The position numbers and the translations under genes are program-made. The notes under the pieces were generated by a model. That model saw nothing but the letters and a program-made list of their open reading frames with translations, had not been told where the DNA came from and did not search any database. Shown in pieces: positions 39,106 to 49,400 of a DNA stretch of 64,000 nucleotides. Each line of letters begins with the position of its first letter. Positions within the stretch are counted from its first letter, which is position 1. The stretch lies in NCBI RefSeq assembly GCF_000969605.1, contig NZ_JZUE01000004.1, positions 186,001 through 250,000 of the forward strand. Direction: 5' to 3'. The stretch comes from Aquincola tertiaricarbonis. Its GTDB lineage: Bacteria; Pseudomonadota; Gammaproteobacteria; Burkholderiales; Burkholderiaceae_C.

Positions 39106-41252
39106 CAGCGTGGCGCCCACCCCAGGCGCCACGCTCCCCAAGCGGCGGCGGCCAGCACCGCCACCAGCGCCAGCGCGCCCAGGGCCCAGCCCCAGCCGTG
39201 CCGTTCGGCGAAAGGGTCGGGCCGGCGCAGCGTGCCGCGCGGCAGCTGCGCCGTCTGCGACAGCGAGGCGCCCAGCCGCACGTTCAGCCGCATGCGGCCA
39301 TTGATGGCCCAGCCGCTGGCGTCCAGGATCGGCCCCAGGCTGCGCTGGCGCAGCTTCAGCCAGGCGATGAGCATGCTGGGACCGGAGATCGACAGCACGA
39401 TGCCGGCCACCGCCACCGGGATCCACCAGCCCAGGTCCACGAACTTGGTGAACACGCCCACCAGCACCGCGCTGATGCTGCCCAGGGCCACGCCCAGCGC
39501 CGCCACGGTGCCCACGTCGATGCGCGCGCGTGCGGCGGCGGCATCGGCCGGCGTGGCCGGCGCGGCACTGGCCACCGCACCCACCGGCGGCGACTTGTCC
39601 GCGGTGGCGATGCGCCCGGCCCAGCCGCCCAGCCGGCCTTCGGCGGTGGCGTCGCTGGCGGCGGCGCGCTTGGCCACCTGCTCCTCGATCATGCGCAGGA
39701 ACTTCTTGTACGGCGACAGGAAGGCCTGGCCGATGCTGATGGGGTTCTCGATCACCTTGACGATGCGGGCATCCCAGTCGCGGCCCTGGCGGTCGTAGAA
39801 CAGGCCATTGCGGCCGACGAAGAGGAAGTCCACGTCGCCCGCGGTGAAGGCCGCCGCCACCGTCATCTTCTCCGTGCCGCGGGTGCATTCGCAGTAGGCC
39901 AGGTAGGCCTTGGCCAGGCCGGCGATGACCGCATGCTTGGCGGCATCGGCCACGTTCACGGTGAGGTCGCAGCTGCGGCCGTCCAGGTACAGCCGGCCGG
40001 CCTGGAAGATGGCGCCTTCGCGCTTGTAGAAAGCGGCGAAGGAGACGAAGTTGCGCAGCAGCACCCGCAGGTCGCGCTGCAGCCGCAGCAGCTTCTCGAG
40101 GTCGTTCACATGGCCGTGCAGCGGCGCGGCGGCCTGGTCCTCGGCGATCAGGGCCAGCACCTGCTGGCGGCGCGCGGGCAGGTCGTCGCCCAGCACGGCC
40201 TGCAGCTTGTCCACGCCCGATGCAGCCAGCGCGCCGCCCGGCCGCGCGGCCAGCCAGGCACGGCACGGCGCCACGCGCGCCTTCAGCCGCTGCCAGCCCG
40301 CTTCGTCCAGCAGGGCTTGGCGCTGCTGCAGCAGCGGCTGCACTGCCACCTCGTGCAGCGTGGCCAGCGCGGCCTGCCAGGCGGGGTTGGCGCCTTCGCC
40401 CAGCGGCAGCGGCTGGCCCGCCGCCACCGGCGCCAGCGGCATCTGCAGCAGCGGGTCGGTGGCCAGCGACAGGCGCACCGTGGCCAGCTTGCGCAGTTCC
40501 TCCACCGTGGGGGCGTTCAGGGCCTCCGCGGCGCGGGGGTCGTAGCTGGCCAGGCGGCAGCGGGCGAAGTAGTCCTCCACCTTGTCGTGCACCGCATCCA
40601 CTGCCTGGGCGGCGGCGCGCAGCGGGCCGCAGTCGGCCTCGCCGCGGGCATGCCAGTCCAGCAGGGCCTGCGCCGCATCGAAGAAGGCATGGGCGCGCGC
40701 TTCGTCCAGCCCCGGCGTGCCGCCGGCATCGGGCACGCCGCCCTGGGTGGCCAACGCCAGCTCGATGACCGCCTGCAGCGCCGCATCGTCGCCCGCGCTG
40801 GCGGGAATGACGATGCCGTCGCCATTGAAGCGCTCGCCGGCCAGGTGCTTCTGCCGCTCCGTGATCTCCGGCAGGCCGATGTCGGGCGCATCGGCCACGC
40901 CATGGCGCTGCAGCGTGCGGCGGGCCTCGTCGGCCAGGCCGCGGCCTTCCTCGGTGTCGGCCAGCGAGGCCAGCGCCAGGCGGTCGCCACCGCGGATCAG
41001 CTGCTGCGGATCGGCCAGCCGCTCGCAGGCCCAGCGGCAGGCGGCCAGCAGCTCGGGCGCGCGGATGCGGCCATCGTGGTCGGTGTCGATGAGGTCCAGC
41101 GTGCGCGGGTCGAAGTCGATGCCGCGGGTGGGGCAGGCCAGGGCCACCCACAGCTTCTGGTCGAGCTCGTGCAGGTGGGCGATGTCGGCGCCGCTGGCGA
41201 TGACGACCTGGTCGACACCGCCGGCGCGCTGGAATTGCCAGGCATGGGCCAT
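39093..41252 (-). CDS. Large membrane protein with EF-hand loop, unknown function
   Basis: A 719-residue protein. Near the N-terminus DTDHDGRIRAPE (residues 56-67) is a complete 12-residue EF-hand calcium loop, with D1, D3, D5, G6, I8 and E12 all in place; ERFNGDGIVIP further on is a partial second one. A long helical middle region follows, with FLFVGRNGLFYDRQGRDWDARI near its end. Three hydrophobic segments lie in the last third (VALGSISAVLVGVF, WWIPVAVAGIVLSISG, GWALGALALVAVLAA), so the protein is C-terminally anchored with the EF-hand part probably in the cytoplasm. The start at 41252 (MAHAWQF) was chosen over longer frames. I do not know a characterised member. Confidence 0.7.
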   Translation of the reverse strand: MAHAWQFQRAGGVDQVVIASGADIAHLHELDQKLWVALACPTRGIDFDPRTLDLIDTDHDGRIRAPELLAACRWACERLADPQQLIRGGDRLALASLADTEEGRGLADEARRTLQRHGVADAPDIGLPEITERQKHLAGERFNGDGIVIPASAGDDAALQAVIELALATQGGVPDAGGTPGLDEARAHAFFDAAQALLDWHARGEADCGPLRAAAQAVDAVHDKVEDYFARCRLASYDPRAAEALNAPTVEELRKLATVRLSLATDPLLQMPLAPVAAGQPLPLGEGANPAWQAALATLHEVAVQPLLQQRQALLDEAGWQRLKARVAPCRAWLAARPGGALAASGVDKLQAVLGDDLPARRQQVLALIAEDQAAAPLHGHVNDLEKLLRLQRDLRVLLRNFVSFAAFYKREGAIFQAGRLYLDGRSCDLTVNVADAAKHAVIAGLAKAYLAYCECTRGTEKMTVAAAFTAGDVDFLFVGRNGLFYDRQGRDWDARIVKVIENPISIGQAFLSPYKKFLRMIEEQVAKRAAASDATAEGRLGGWAGRIATADKSPPVGAVASAAPATPADAAAARARIDVGTVAALGVALGSISAVLVGVFTKFVDLGWWIPVAVAGIVLSISGPSMLIAWLKLRQRSLGPILDASGWAINGRMRLNVRLGASLSQTAQLPRGTLRRPDPFAERHGWGWALGALALVAVLAAAAWGAWRLGWAPRWPLF

Positions 41253-41455
41253 CGGTACATGGGGCGCGCATCGGCGCCGCGGGCAAAACACCGCAGTCTG
41301 TCGGGCGTGGCAAGGGCCGTCTGTCGTCGCCGGCCAAGCGCGGCTGTAGGACGAAGCCGGTGGCCGGCCTCCCTCCGTTGGGTGGACCGGCCGGCGCGGC
41401 ATCAAGCGGCGGCGGGTGCGTCCGAATCTGCTGGTACGACCACCAGCCGCCTCCC

Positions 41456-42460
41456 ATGCGCACAGCCCTGCCCATCACGCAGCGGGAGCATCCGCTCGCC
41501 GACGGCCTGCTGCTGCTGTCCACCGGCGATCTGGACACCCGCATCACCTACTGCAATGCCGCGCTGGTGGAAGCCAGCGGCTACGGCCCGCAGGAGCTGA
41601 TCGGCATGCGCTGCGAAGTGCTGTGCCATCCCGACGTGCCTTCCGAGCTGTTCCGGCAGCTGTGGCGCGCGGTGCTGGCCGGACGGCGCTGGACCGGCAC
41701 GCTGAAGCACCGCCGCAAGAACGGGGACCACTTCTGGATGGTGGCCGACATCGCCCCGCTGGTGCAGCAGGGCCGCACCATCGGCTACATGGTGGCCGAG
41801 CTGCCGGCCACGCGGGCCCAGGTGGCGCAGGCCGAGCGGCTGTATGCCCGGCTGCGGATGCCGCAGGGCCGGCTGTGGCAACGCATGCAGGCCCTGGGCC
41901 GGCCGGCGCCGGGCCTGCGGGCCACCGGCCTGCTGGCGGGCCTGGTGGCCGCGGCCACCGGCGGGGTGCTGGGCCTGGGCACGGCCCGGCTGCTGCCCAG
42001 CCTGGGTCCGCACGCCGCCCTGCTGCCGCCCGCGGTGGCCGGTGCGCTGCTGCTGGCACTGCTGGCCGCGGCGGTGCTCGGCTGGCTGCTGGCGCTGGCC
42101 TGGGCCGCCGCCAGTGCGGCCTGGCAGGCGCGCCGGCTGCGCCGACGGCTGGCGGCCCTGGGCCCGCAAGGCGGGTTGCAGGCGCCGCATGACCTGCCGG
42201 TGGAGCCGACGGCGCCCACGGCGCCCGTGACGACGCTGGCGCCCCCGCCACCCGCGCCGCAGCGCATGGCGGAGGTGGCCGGGCTGGTCGACTCGCTGGC
42301 CTTCCAGAGCCATGTGCTGGCGCTCAGCGCCTCGGTGGAGGCAGCGCGGGCCGGCCGCCACGGCCGGGGCTTCAGCCGCGTGGCCGCCGAGGTGGAGGTG
42401 CTGGCCGGGCGCTGCGCCGAGGCCGCGCGCGAGCTGCGCTCGGCCCTCGGGCAGGACTGA
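41456..42460 (+). CDS. PAS-domain chemoreceptor-like protein with shortened signalling domain
   Basis: A 334-residue protein. Residues about 15-115 form a PAS domain of the aerotaxis (Aer) kind (TYCNAALVEASGYGPQEL, KHRRKNGDHFWMVADIAP). Two hydrophobic stretches follow at about 160-180 and 192-222, then a Pro-rich linker. The last 60 residues hold the tip of a methyl-accepting chemotaxis signalling hairpin: AFQSHVLALSASVEAARAG, HGRGFSRVAAEVEVLAGRC. The chain stops shortly after the tip, so the returning helix with its methylation sites is missing and the entering helix is also short. It may still bind CheA/CheW, or be a remnant. The start ATG at 41456 gives MRTALPITQREHPL, similar to Aer starts. 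Confidence 0.8.
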   Translation: MRTALPITQREHPLADGLLLLSTGDLDTRITYCNAALVEASGYGPQELIGMRCEVLCHPDVPSELFRQLWRAVLAGRRWTGTLKHRRKNGDHFWMVADIAPLVQQGRTIGYMVAELPATRAQVAQAERLYARLRMPQGRLWQRMQALGRPAPGLRATGLLAGLVAAATGGVLGLGTARLLPSLGPHAALLPPAVAGALLLALLAAAVLGWLLALAWAAASAAWQARRLRRRLAALGPQGGLQAPHDLPVEPTAPTAPVTTLAPPPPAPQRMAEVAGLVDSLAFQSHVLALSASVEAARAGRHGRGFSRVAAEVEVLAGRCAEAARELRSALGQD

Positions 42461-42527
42461 GAGCCCACCCTGCTCAAGACCCGGTCGGGCCGGCCGGTCC
42501 GCTGGGTGCCGCGCGCCGGAGCCGCCT

Positions 42528-42995
42528 TCAGCGGAAGCGGACCACGGCCTCGATCTCCACCGCGAAGCCCATCGGCAGCGAGCCCACGCCGATGGCCGAG
42601 CGCGCATGCCGGCCGCGCTCGCCCAGCAGCTGCACCCACAGGTCGGAGAAGCCGTTGACCACCTCGGTGTGCTCAGTGAAGTCGGGCACGGCATTGACCA
42701 TGCCGAACACCTTGACCACCTGCACGATGCGCTCCAGGTCGCCCAGCGCCTGCTTCACCACGGCGAGCTGGTAGAGGGCGATGTCGTGCGCATGGGCGCG
42801 CGCCTGGGCCACCGACACCTGGCCGCCCACCTTGGGCACCGGCACCGTGCCGGCATCGCGCAAGGGCAAGCCCTTGCCGGACAGGTAGAGCAGGTCGCCG
42901 GCCAGGGTGCAGGGCTGGAAGTTGCCGCGCGGTGCGACCAGCGCGGGCAGCACGAGGCCGGCGGCGGCCAGGCGGGTTTCGACGGTATCGGTCAT
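42528..42995 (-). CDS. RidA family protein (YjgF/YER057c/UK114)
   Basis: A 155-residue protein of the subgroup with the sequence LLYLSGKGLPL and the end SAIGVGSLPMGFAVEIEAVV. Relatives deaminate reactive enamine/imine intermediates or act as related hydrolases; this longer subgroup (chorismate-mutase-like RidA) is not well characterised. The start MTDTVETRLAAAG at 42995 is the family-like one; an ATG at 43004 adds three residues. It is divergent from recC and convergent with the chemoreceptor-like gene. Confidence 0.85.
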   Translation of the reverse strand: MTDTVETRLAAAGLVLPALVAPRGNFQPCTLAGDLLYLSGKGLPLRDAGTVPVPKVGGQVSVAQARAHAHDIALYQLAVVKQALGDLERIVQVVKVFGMVNAVPDFTEHTEVVNGFSDLWVQLLGERGRHARSAIGVGSLPMGFAVEIEAVVRFR

Positions 42996-43107
42996 GTTGG
43001 CCATGCGGAGGGTGGACTGCGGCGGCAACAGCTTAGCCGGCCGGCGCACCACGGGTTCCGGGGTAGGCTCTGCAGCCCCGCCCCGAGTCGCACCCCACCG
43101 CCCGCCG

Positions 43108-46100
43108 ATGCTGCAGATCCATTTCGCCAACCGCCTGGAATCGCTCACCACGCTGCTGCTGGCGCGGCTGGGCGAAGACGGGCGCGGCGATCCGCTGGCG
43201 GCGGCCCAGGTCATCGTGGCCAGCGCGGCGATGCAGCGGCACCTGACGCTGGCCGCCGCCGACGCGCACGGCATCTGCGCCAACGTGGCGTTCACCTTCC
43301 TGGCGCAGTGGCTGTGGCAGCAGATCGGCCGGGTGCTGCCCGAGGTGCAGGCGGAGTCGCCCTTCGCGCCCGACGTGATGGCCTGGCGGGTGTATGCGGC
43401 CTTCGGCGATGCGGCCTTCGTGGCCGCCCATCCGCGGCTGGCCGCCTACCTGGCCGAGGCCGACGACGTGATGCGGCTGGACCTGGCCCGCCGCAGCGCC
43501 GGCCTGCTGGAGCAGTACATCACCTACCGGCCGCAGTGGCTGCAGGCCTGGCTGGCACATGAGCCGGCGCCGCTGGGCACGGCCGAGCCCGCGGCCCGGG
43601 CCGACGAGGCCTGGCAGGCCGCGCTGTGGCGCCGCATCGCCGCCGAGCTGCAGCTGAAGGACGACCCCGCACGGCGGCTGATCGACGTGCTGGAGCAGCC
43701 CGGCGGCGTGGAGCGGGCGCGCGAGGCCGGCCTGCCCGCCAGCGCCCATGTGTTCGCGCTGCCGGCCATGCCGCCGATGTACATCCGGCTGCTGCAGGCG
43801 CTGGGCCGCTGCATGGCGCTGCAGGTGTACGTGCTCAATCCCTGCCGGGAATACTGGTTCGAGGTGATCGACCGCCGCCGCCTGGCCCACCTGGCGCGCG
43901 AGGGCCGCGATGCGCTGCACGAGGAAGGCAACCACCTGCTGGCCGCCTGGGGCCGGCAGACGCAGGCGCAGATCGACCTGCTGGTGGAAGCCGGCGGCGA
44001 AGCCCTGGTGGACGACGCGCTGTTCGTGGCGCATGAGGCGCCCACGCTGCTGGCCGCGGTACAGAACGCGGTGCTCGACCTGGTGGAGCTGCCGCCCGCC
44101 AGCCTGCACGCCGACCGCAGCATCGAGGTGCACCGCTGCCATTCGCTCACGCGGCAGCTGGAGGTACTGCAGGACCAGCTGCTGGCGATGTTCAGCGACC
44201 CGGCGCTGCCGGGCCTGCAGCCTTCCGACGTGCTGGTGGTCACGCCCGACCTGGATGCCGCGGCACCGCTGATCGATGCGGTGTTCGGCACCGCGCCGGC
44301 CGACCGCCAGCTGCCGTTTGCCGTCACCGGCCGGCCGCGCAGCCGCATCAACCGCTGCGCGCGGGCGCTGCTGGAGCTGCTGTCGCTGCTGGGCTCGCGC
44401 CTGCCGGCCAGCGGCCTGCACGGCCTGCTGCAGCAGCCGGTGGTGGCCCGGCGCTTCGGCCTGGATGCCGATGCGCTGGAGCAGGTGCAGGGCTGGCTGG
44501 CCGAGGCCGGCGTGCGCTGGGCCTTCGATGCGCAGCACCGCGGCAGCTTCGGCGTGCCGGCCGAGGCCCATCACACGCTGGACGACGGCCTGGCCCGGCT
44601 GTTCCTGGGCTATGCGCTGCCGGCGCAGGCCACCGCGCCCTTCGCCGGCCGCCTGCCCGCCGGCGATGCCGAAGGCGGCGAGGCCGACACGCTGGGTGCC
44701 TTCTGGCGCTATGCCCGTGCGCTGGCGCAGCTGCAGCGGCGCTGCGCGGTGCCGCACACGCCGGCCGGCTGGCAGGCGTTGCTGCAGCAGGCGATGGACC
44801 AGTTCATCCACCCCGACGACGACGAGCTGGAAGACCTGCGCGAGCTGCGCCAGGCGGTGCAGTCGCTGGTGGAGGCGATGGCGCGCGGCGGCCTGGCCGA
44901 CGAAGGCGCGCAGCCGCTGCCGCTGGCCGTGCTGCGCAGCGCGCTGGAGCGGGCGCTGGACGATCCCGCCCGCGGCGGCGTGCCCACCGGCAGCATCACC
45001 TTCTCGTCGATGTCCAGCCTGCGCGGGCTGCCGTACCGCGTGGTGTGCGCCATCGGGCTGGACGACGGCGCCTTCCCCACCGCCACGCGCGAGGCCGAGT
45101 TCGACCTGATGGCGCTGCGCCCGCAGCGCGGCGACCGCCAGCGACGCTTCGACGAGCGCAACCTGTTCCTCGACCTGCTGCTGGCCGCGCGCGACCGGCT
45201 GCTGCTGGCCTACACCGGCCGCAGCGTGCGCGACAACGCCGAGCTGCCGCCTTCGGTGCTGGTCTCCGAGCTGCTGGACACGCTGGCGCCGGCGGTGCGG
45301 CAAGGCCGCGGCGCGCTGGTGGTGGAGCATGCGCTGCAGCCCTTCTCGGCCGACAACTTTCATGTGGACACGCCGCTGCCGCGCCGCAGCTTCCACCGCG
45401 AATATGCGCAGGCCCTGGCCGTGCAGCGCCGCCAGCCGCCGGCCGCCGACACCCTGCCGGCCGCCGCCTTCGACCTGCCGGAGGACGACACCGAAGGCGA
45501 CGACGCCACGCCCGGCCTGCCCGCGCGGCCGCTGTTCGCCCGGCCGCTGCCGCCGCCCGAGGCCGCCTGGCGGCAGGTGGACATCGCCCAGCTGGCCGAG
45601 TTCTTCCGCCACCCGAGCCGCGCGCTGCTGCGCCGCCGGCTCGGCATCGACCTGCCGCAGGCCGCGGACGAGCTGCAGGACGACGAACCCTTCGTGGCCG
45701 ACCGCGCCGGCCGCCAGGCGATGGCCGCGCGGCTGCTGCCGCTGCTGCTGCAGGGCGCCGATGCCGCCACGGTGCAGGCGCTGGCCGAGGCCGGCACCGA
45801 ATATCCGCCCGGCGCCCTGGGGGCCCAGCAACGGGCGGCCGAGCTGGCGCAGCTGATGCAGTTCGCCGCGCAGGTGCGCGAAGCCACGCAGCAGGCGCCG
45901 CTGCCGGCGCAGCATGTGCACCTGGCGCTGGACGTGGCCGGCGAGCCCTGGCAGCTGCAGGGCAGCTTTGCCGAACTGCGGGCCGAAGGCGACGGCTGGC
46001 GCCACTACCGCTGGCACTACGACAACACCCGCCCGGTGGACTACCTGCAGGCCTGGCTGCCGCACCTGCTACTCAACGTGCAGCAGCCCGGCACCGTCAC

Positions 46101-46458
46101 CCGGGTGTGGTCCCGCGACGGCAGCTTCGTGCTGCGGCCGGTGCCCGGGGCCGCCGCCACGCTGCGCACGCTGGTGGACTTGTATAGGCAAGGCCTGCAG
46201 GCACCGCTGCACTTCTTTCCCAGGACCTCGTGGGCGCAGGCCACCGGCGCCTCGCGCAGCCAGGTGGAGGCCACCTGGCGACGCGGCCCGCAGCGCCCCT
46301 TCGCGGAGGAAGCCGACGCCGCCCACCGCCTGGTGCTGCGCGGCCTGCCCGACCCGCTGGACGAGGCCTTCGTGCAGGTCGCCGACGCGGTGTACCGCCC
46401 GCTGCTGGCCGCGCTGGACGACCCGCGCGTGACCGCCGACGCCAAGGAAGCGGCATGA
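43108..46458 (+). CDS. recC: Exodeoxyribonuclease V subunit gamma
   Basis: A 1116-residue subunit of RecBCD, which unwinds and trims double-strand ends and recognises Chi. The N-terminus LQIHFANRLESLTTLL is typical of RecC, as are AAQVIVASAAMQRHL, LPAMPPMYIRLLQALGR, FHRPLFVSL-like internal segments and GSITFSSMSSLRGLPYRVV in the inactive nuclease-like half. The ATG at 43108 lies in an open frame that starts at 42907; the family start fits it. recB begins in its stop codon (ATGA). There is no ptrA between recC and recB, unlike E. coli. Confidence 0.94.
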   Translation: MLQIHFANRLESLTTLLLARLGEDGRGDPLAAAQVIVASAAMQRHLTLAAADAHGICANVAFTFLAQWLWQQIGRVLPEVQAESPFAPDVMAWRVYAAFGDAAFVAAHPRLAAYLAEADDVMRLDLARRSAGLLEQYITYRPQWLQAWLAHEPAPLGTAEPAARADEAWQAALWRRIAAELQLKDDPARRLIDVLEQPGGVERAREAGLPASAHVFALPAMPPMYIRLLQALGRCMALQVYVLNPCREYWFEVIDRRRLAHLAREGRDALHEEGNHLLAAWGRQTQAQIDLLVEAGGEALVDDALFVAHEAPTLLAAVQNAVLDLVELPPASLHADRSIEVHRCHSLTRQLEVLQDQLLAMFSDPALPGLQPSDVLVVTPDLDAAAPLIDAVFGTAPADRQLPFAVTGRPRSRINRCARALLELLSLLGSRLPASGLHGLLQQPVVARRFGLDADALEQVQGWLAEAGVRWAFDAQHRGSFGVPAEAHHTLDDGLARLFLGYALPAQATAPFAGRLPAGDAEGGEADTLGAFWRYARALAQLQRRCAVPHTPAGWQALLQQAMDQFIHPDDDELEDLRELRQAVQSLVEAMARGGLADEGAQPLPLAVLRSALERALDDPARGGVPTGSITFSSMSSLRGLPYRVVCAIGLDDGAFPTATREAEFDLMALRPQRGDRQRRFDERNLFLDLLLAARDRLLLAYTGRSVRDNAELPPSVLVSELLDTLAPAVRQGRGALVVEHALQPFSADNFHVDTPLPRRSFHREYAQALAVQRRQPPAADTLPAAAFDLPEDDTEGDDATPGLPARPLFARPLPPPEAAWRQVDIAQLAEFFRHPSRALLRRRLGIDLPQAADELQDDEPFVADRAGRQAMAARLLPLLLQGADAATVQALAEAGTEYPPGALGAQQRAAELAQLMQFAAQVREATQQAPLPAQHVHLALDVAGEPWQLQGSFAELRAEGDGWRHYRWHYDNTRPVDYLQAWLPHLLLNVQQPGTVTRVWSRDGSFVLRPVPGAAATLRTLVDLYRQGLQAPLHFFPRTSWAQATGASRSQVEATWRRGPQRPFAEEADAAHRLVLRGLPDPLDEAFVQVADAVYRPLLAALDDPRVTADAKEAA

Positions 46459-49400
46459 GCCCGCTCGACGTCTTTCGCTGCCCGCTCGGCGGCATCAACC
46501 TGATCGAAGCCTCCGCCGGCACCGGCAAGACCTGGAACATCTGCGGCCTGTACCTGCGGCTGCTGCTGGAGCGTGCGCTGCCGGTGCAGCACATCCTGGT
46601 GGTGACCTTCACCAATGCCGCCACCGCCGAGCTGCGCGACCGCATCCGCACCCGCATCGCCGAGGTGCTGGCCTGGCTGCGCGGCCCGCAGGTGGCCGAA
46701 GGCGCCGACCCGTTCATCACCGGCCTGCTGCAGGCCCTGCGCGACGACCCGGCGCTGGACGACGACACGCTGCGCCAGCGGCTGGACAGCGCGCTGCAGA
46801 CCTTCGACGAAGCCGCCATCTTCACCATCCACGGCTTCTGCCAGCGGGCGCTGGCCGACACGCCCTTCACCGCGCAGATGCCGCTGTCGCTGGAGCTGGT
46901 GGCCGACGACAGCGACCTGCTGCACCAGGTGGCCGCCGACCTCTGGCGCCGCGAGGTGGCCGCGCCCGGCCTGCCGCCGCTGCTGGCCGCCGAGCTGGCC
47001 CGCTGCAAGGACACGCCCGACACCTGGGCCGCACTGCTCAAGCGCCGGCTGGCCAAGCCGCTGTCGGCGGTGCTGTGGCCCGACGGGCTGGACACCGCCG
47101 CCGATCCCGCCACGCTGGCGGCACCGCTGCAGGCAGCGCACGATGCCGCACGCCAGCTGTGGCAGGCCGGCCGCGCCGCGACGGTGCAGGCCCTGATGGA
47201 CGGGCTGCCCCGCCTGAATGCCAACACCTACAAGCCCGAGGCGGTGCTGGCTGCGGCCGAGGGCTGGGACCAGGTGCTGGCCGGCGCCGATGCCGCCGCG
47301 GCCCTGGCGCTCACGCCCAAGGGCCTTGACCTGCTGGGCCGCGACCGCATCGAGGCGCGCACGAAGAAGGGCCTGGTGCCGCCGGCCCATGCCTTCTTCG
47401 GCGCGGCCCAGGCGCTGCTGGATGCGCGTGCGGCCGCGTCCCAGGCCGTGGCCCTGCAGCGGCTGGCGCTGCTGCGCCGCGTGCTGGAACAGGGCGCGCA
47501 GGCGGTGCGCGACCACAAGCGCGAGCAGCGCGTCATCGCCTTCGGCGACATGCTCTACAACCTGCACGAGCGGCTGGCCGGCCCGCACGGCCCGGCGCTG
47601 GCCGACTCGCTGCGGGCGCGCTTTCCGGCGGCGCTGATCGACGAGTTCCAGGACACCGACCCGCTGCAGTTCGCCATCTTCCGGCGGCTGTATGCGGATG
47701 GCCTGCGGCCGCTGTTCTTCGTCGGCGACCCCAAGCAGGCGATCTACAGCTTCCGCAATGCGGACCTGCACACCTACCTGCATGCGCGCGCCCAGGCCAC
47801 GGCCGAGTACACGCTGGGCGACAACCAGCGGTCCAGCGCGGCGCTGATCGGCGCGCTGAATGCCTTCTTCGGCCGCAATCCGCGGGCCTTCCTGCTCAAC
47901 GACCTGGAGTACCGGCCGGTGGGCGTGGGCGCCAAGCCGCGCACCCGGTTCGAAGACCGCAGCCAGCCGGCGCGGGCGCCGCTGCACTGCTGGTCGCTGC
48001 CGCCGGATGCCGAGGGCCAGCCGCTGGCCAAGTCGCAGGCGCTGGGCCGCACCGCCCATGCCTGCGCGGCGGAGGTCTCGCGGCTGCTGCGGGCCGCCCG
48101 GGCCGGCGAGCTGACGCTGGGCGAGCGGCCGCTGGCGGCCGGCGACATCGCGGTGCTGGTGCGCAGCCATTCGCAGGGCGCCCGCATGCGGCTGGCGCTG
48201 GCGGCGCTGAACATCGGCAGCGTGGAGCTGTCGCAGGCCAGCGTGTTCCAGGGGCCGGATGCGGAGGCGATGGAATGGCTGCTGGCAGCCATCCTCGAGC
48301 CCACGCGCGAACGCCTCCTGCGTGCGGCCCTGGCCACCGAATGGATGGGGCTGGACGCCGGCGAGATCGATGCGGTGTCGGCCGACGAGAGCCGGCTGCT
48401 GGCCCTGGTGCAGCGCTTCGCGCAGTACCGCCATGTGTGGCTGGACCGCGGCGTGGGCGTGATGCTGCGCCACTGGATGCAGGGCGAGGCGGTGGCCGAA
48501 CGGCTGCTGGCCCGCAGCGACGGCGAGCGCCGCCTGACCAACCTGCTGCACCTGGCCGAGCTGCTGCATGCCGCGGCCGAGCAGCACAGCGCACCGGCCG
48601 CGCTGCTGCAGTGGCTGCAGCGCCAGCGCCAGGCAGGCCAGGCCGACGAGGCGGCGCAGCTGCGGCTGGAAAGCGACCGCAACCTGGTGCAGATCGTCAC
48701 CGTGCACAAGAGCAAGGGGCTGGAGTACCCGGTGGTGTTCTGCCCCTTCCTGTGGGACGGCCGGGCCATGCCCGAGCCCGGCGGCGATGCGGTGGAGTAC
48801 CACGATGCCGACGGCCGCCCGGTGCTGGACTTCCGCCTGCACGACAAGGCGGCGCTGGACGAGATCAAGGCCCAGCGCAAGCGCGACGCTGCGGCCGAAT
48901 TCCTGCGGCTGGTGTACGTCGCGCTCACCCGCGCGGTGCACCGCTGCTACCTGGTGACGGGCGCCTATGCGGTGCGCAACAGCTGCACCGAGGCCAACCG
49001 CAGCCTGCTCAACTGGCTGGCCGCCGGCGCGGGCCTGGATCCCGAGGCCTGGGGCACGCACAAGAATGCGGCCGAATGGGTCACCGCCGAATGGGCTTCG
49101 CTGGCGGCCGAGTGCACGCCCGACATCGTGCACGAGCCCCTGCCCACCGAGCCCGGCCTGCCGGTGCCGCCGGCCGAGACCGCGGCCGATGCGCTGGTGG
49201 CCCTGCCTCCGCCCGCGGTGCTGCCGCAGGCCTGGTGGATCGGCAGCTACAGCAGCCTGGCCTCCGGCGCGCGGCACGAGGCGGCGGCCATCGACCATGA
49301 CCTGCGTGCGCAGCCTGCGGACCTGCCAGTGCCCGCCCCACGCGGCCGGCTGGCCGAGGACGACATCCTGCGCTTTCCGCGCGGCCCGGCGGCCGGCGAT

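Noticed and set aside
41360-41455. Longer start for the PAS protein
   Set aside because: The extra residues are Gly/Pro-rich and overlap the upstream region of the divergent gene; the ATG at 41456 fits PAS/Aer proteins.
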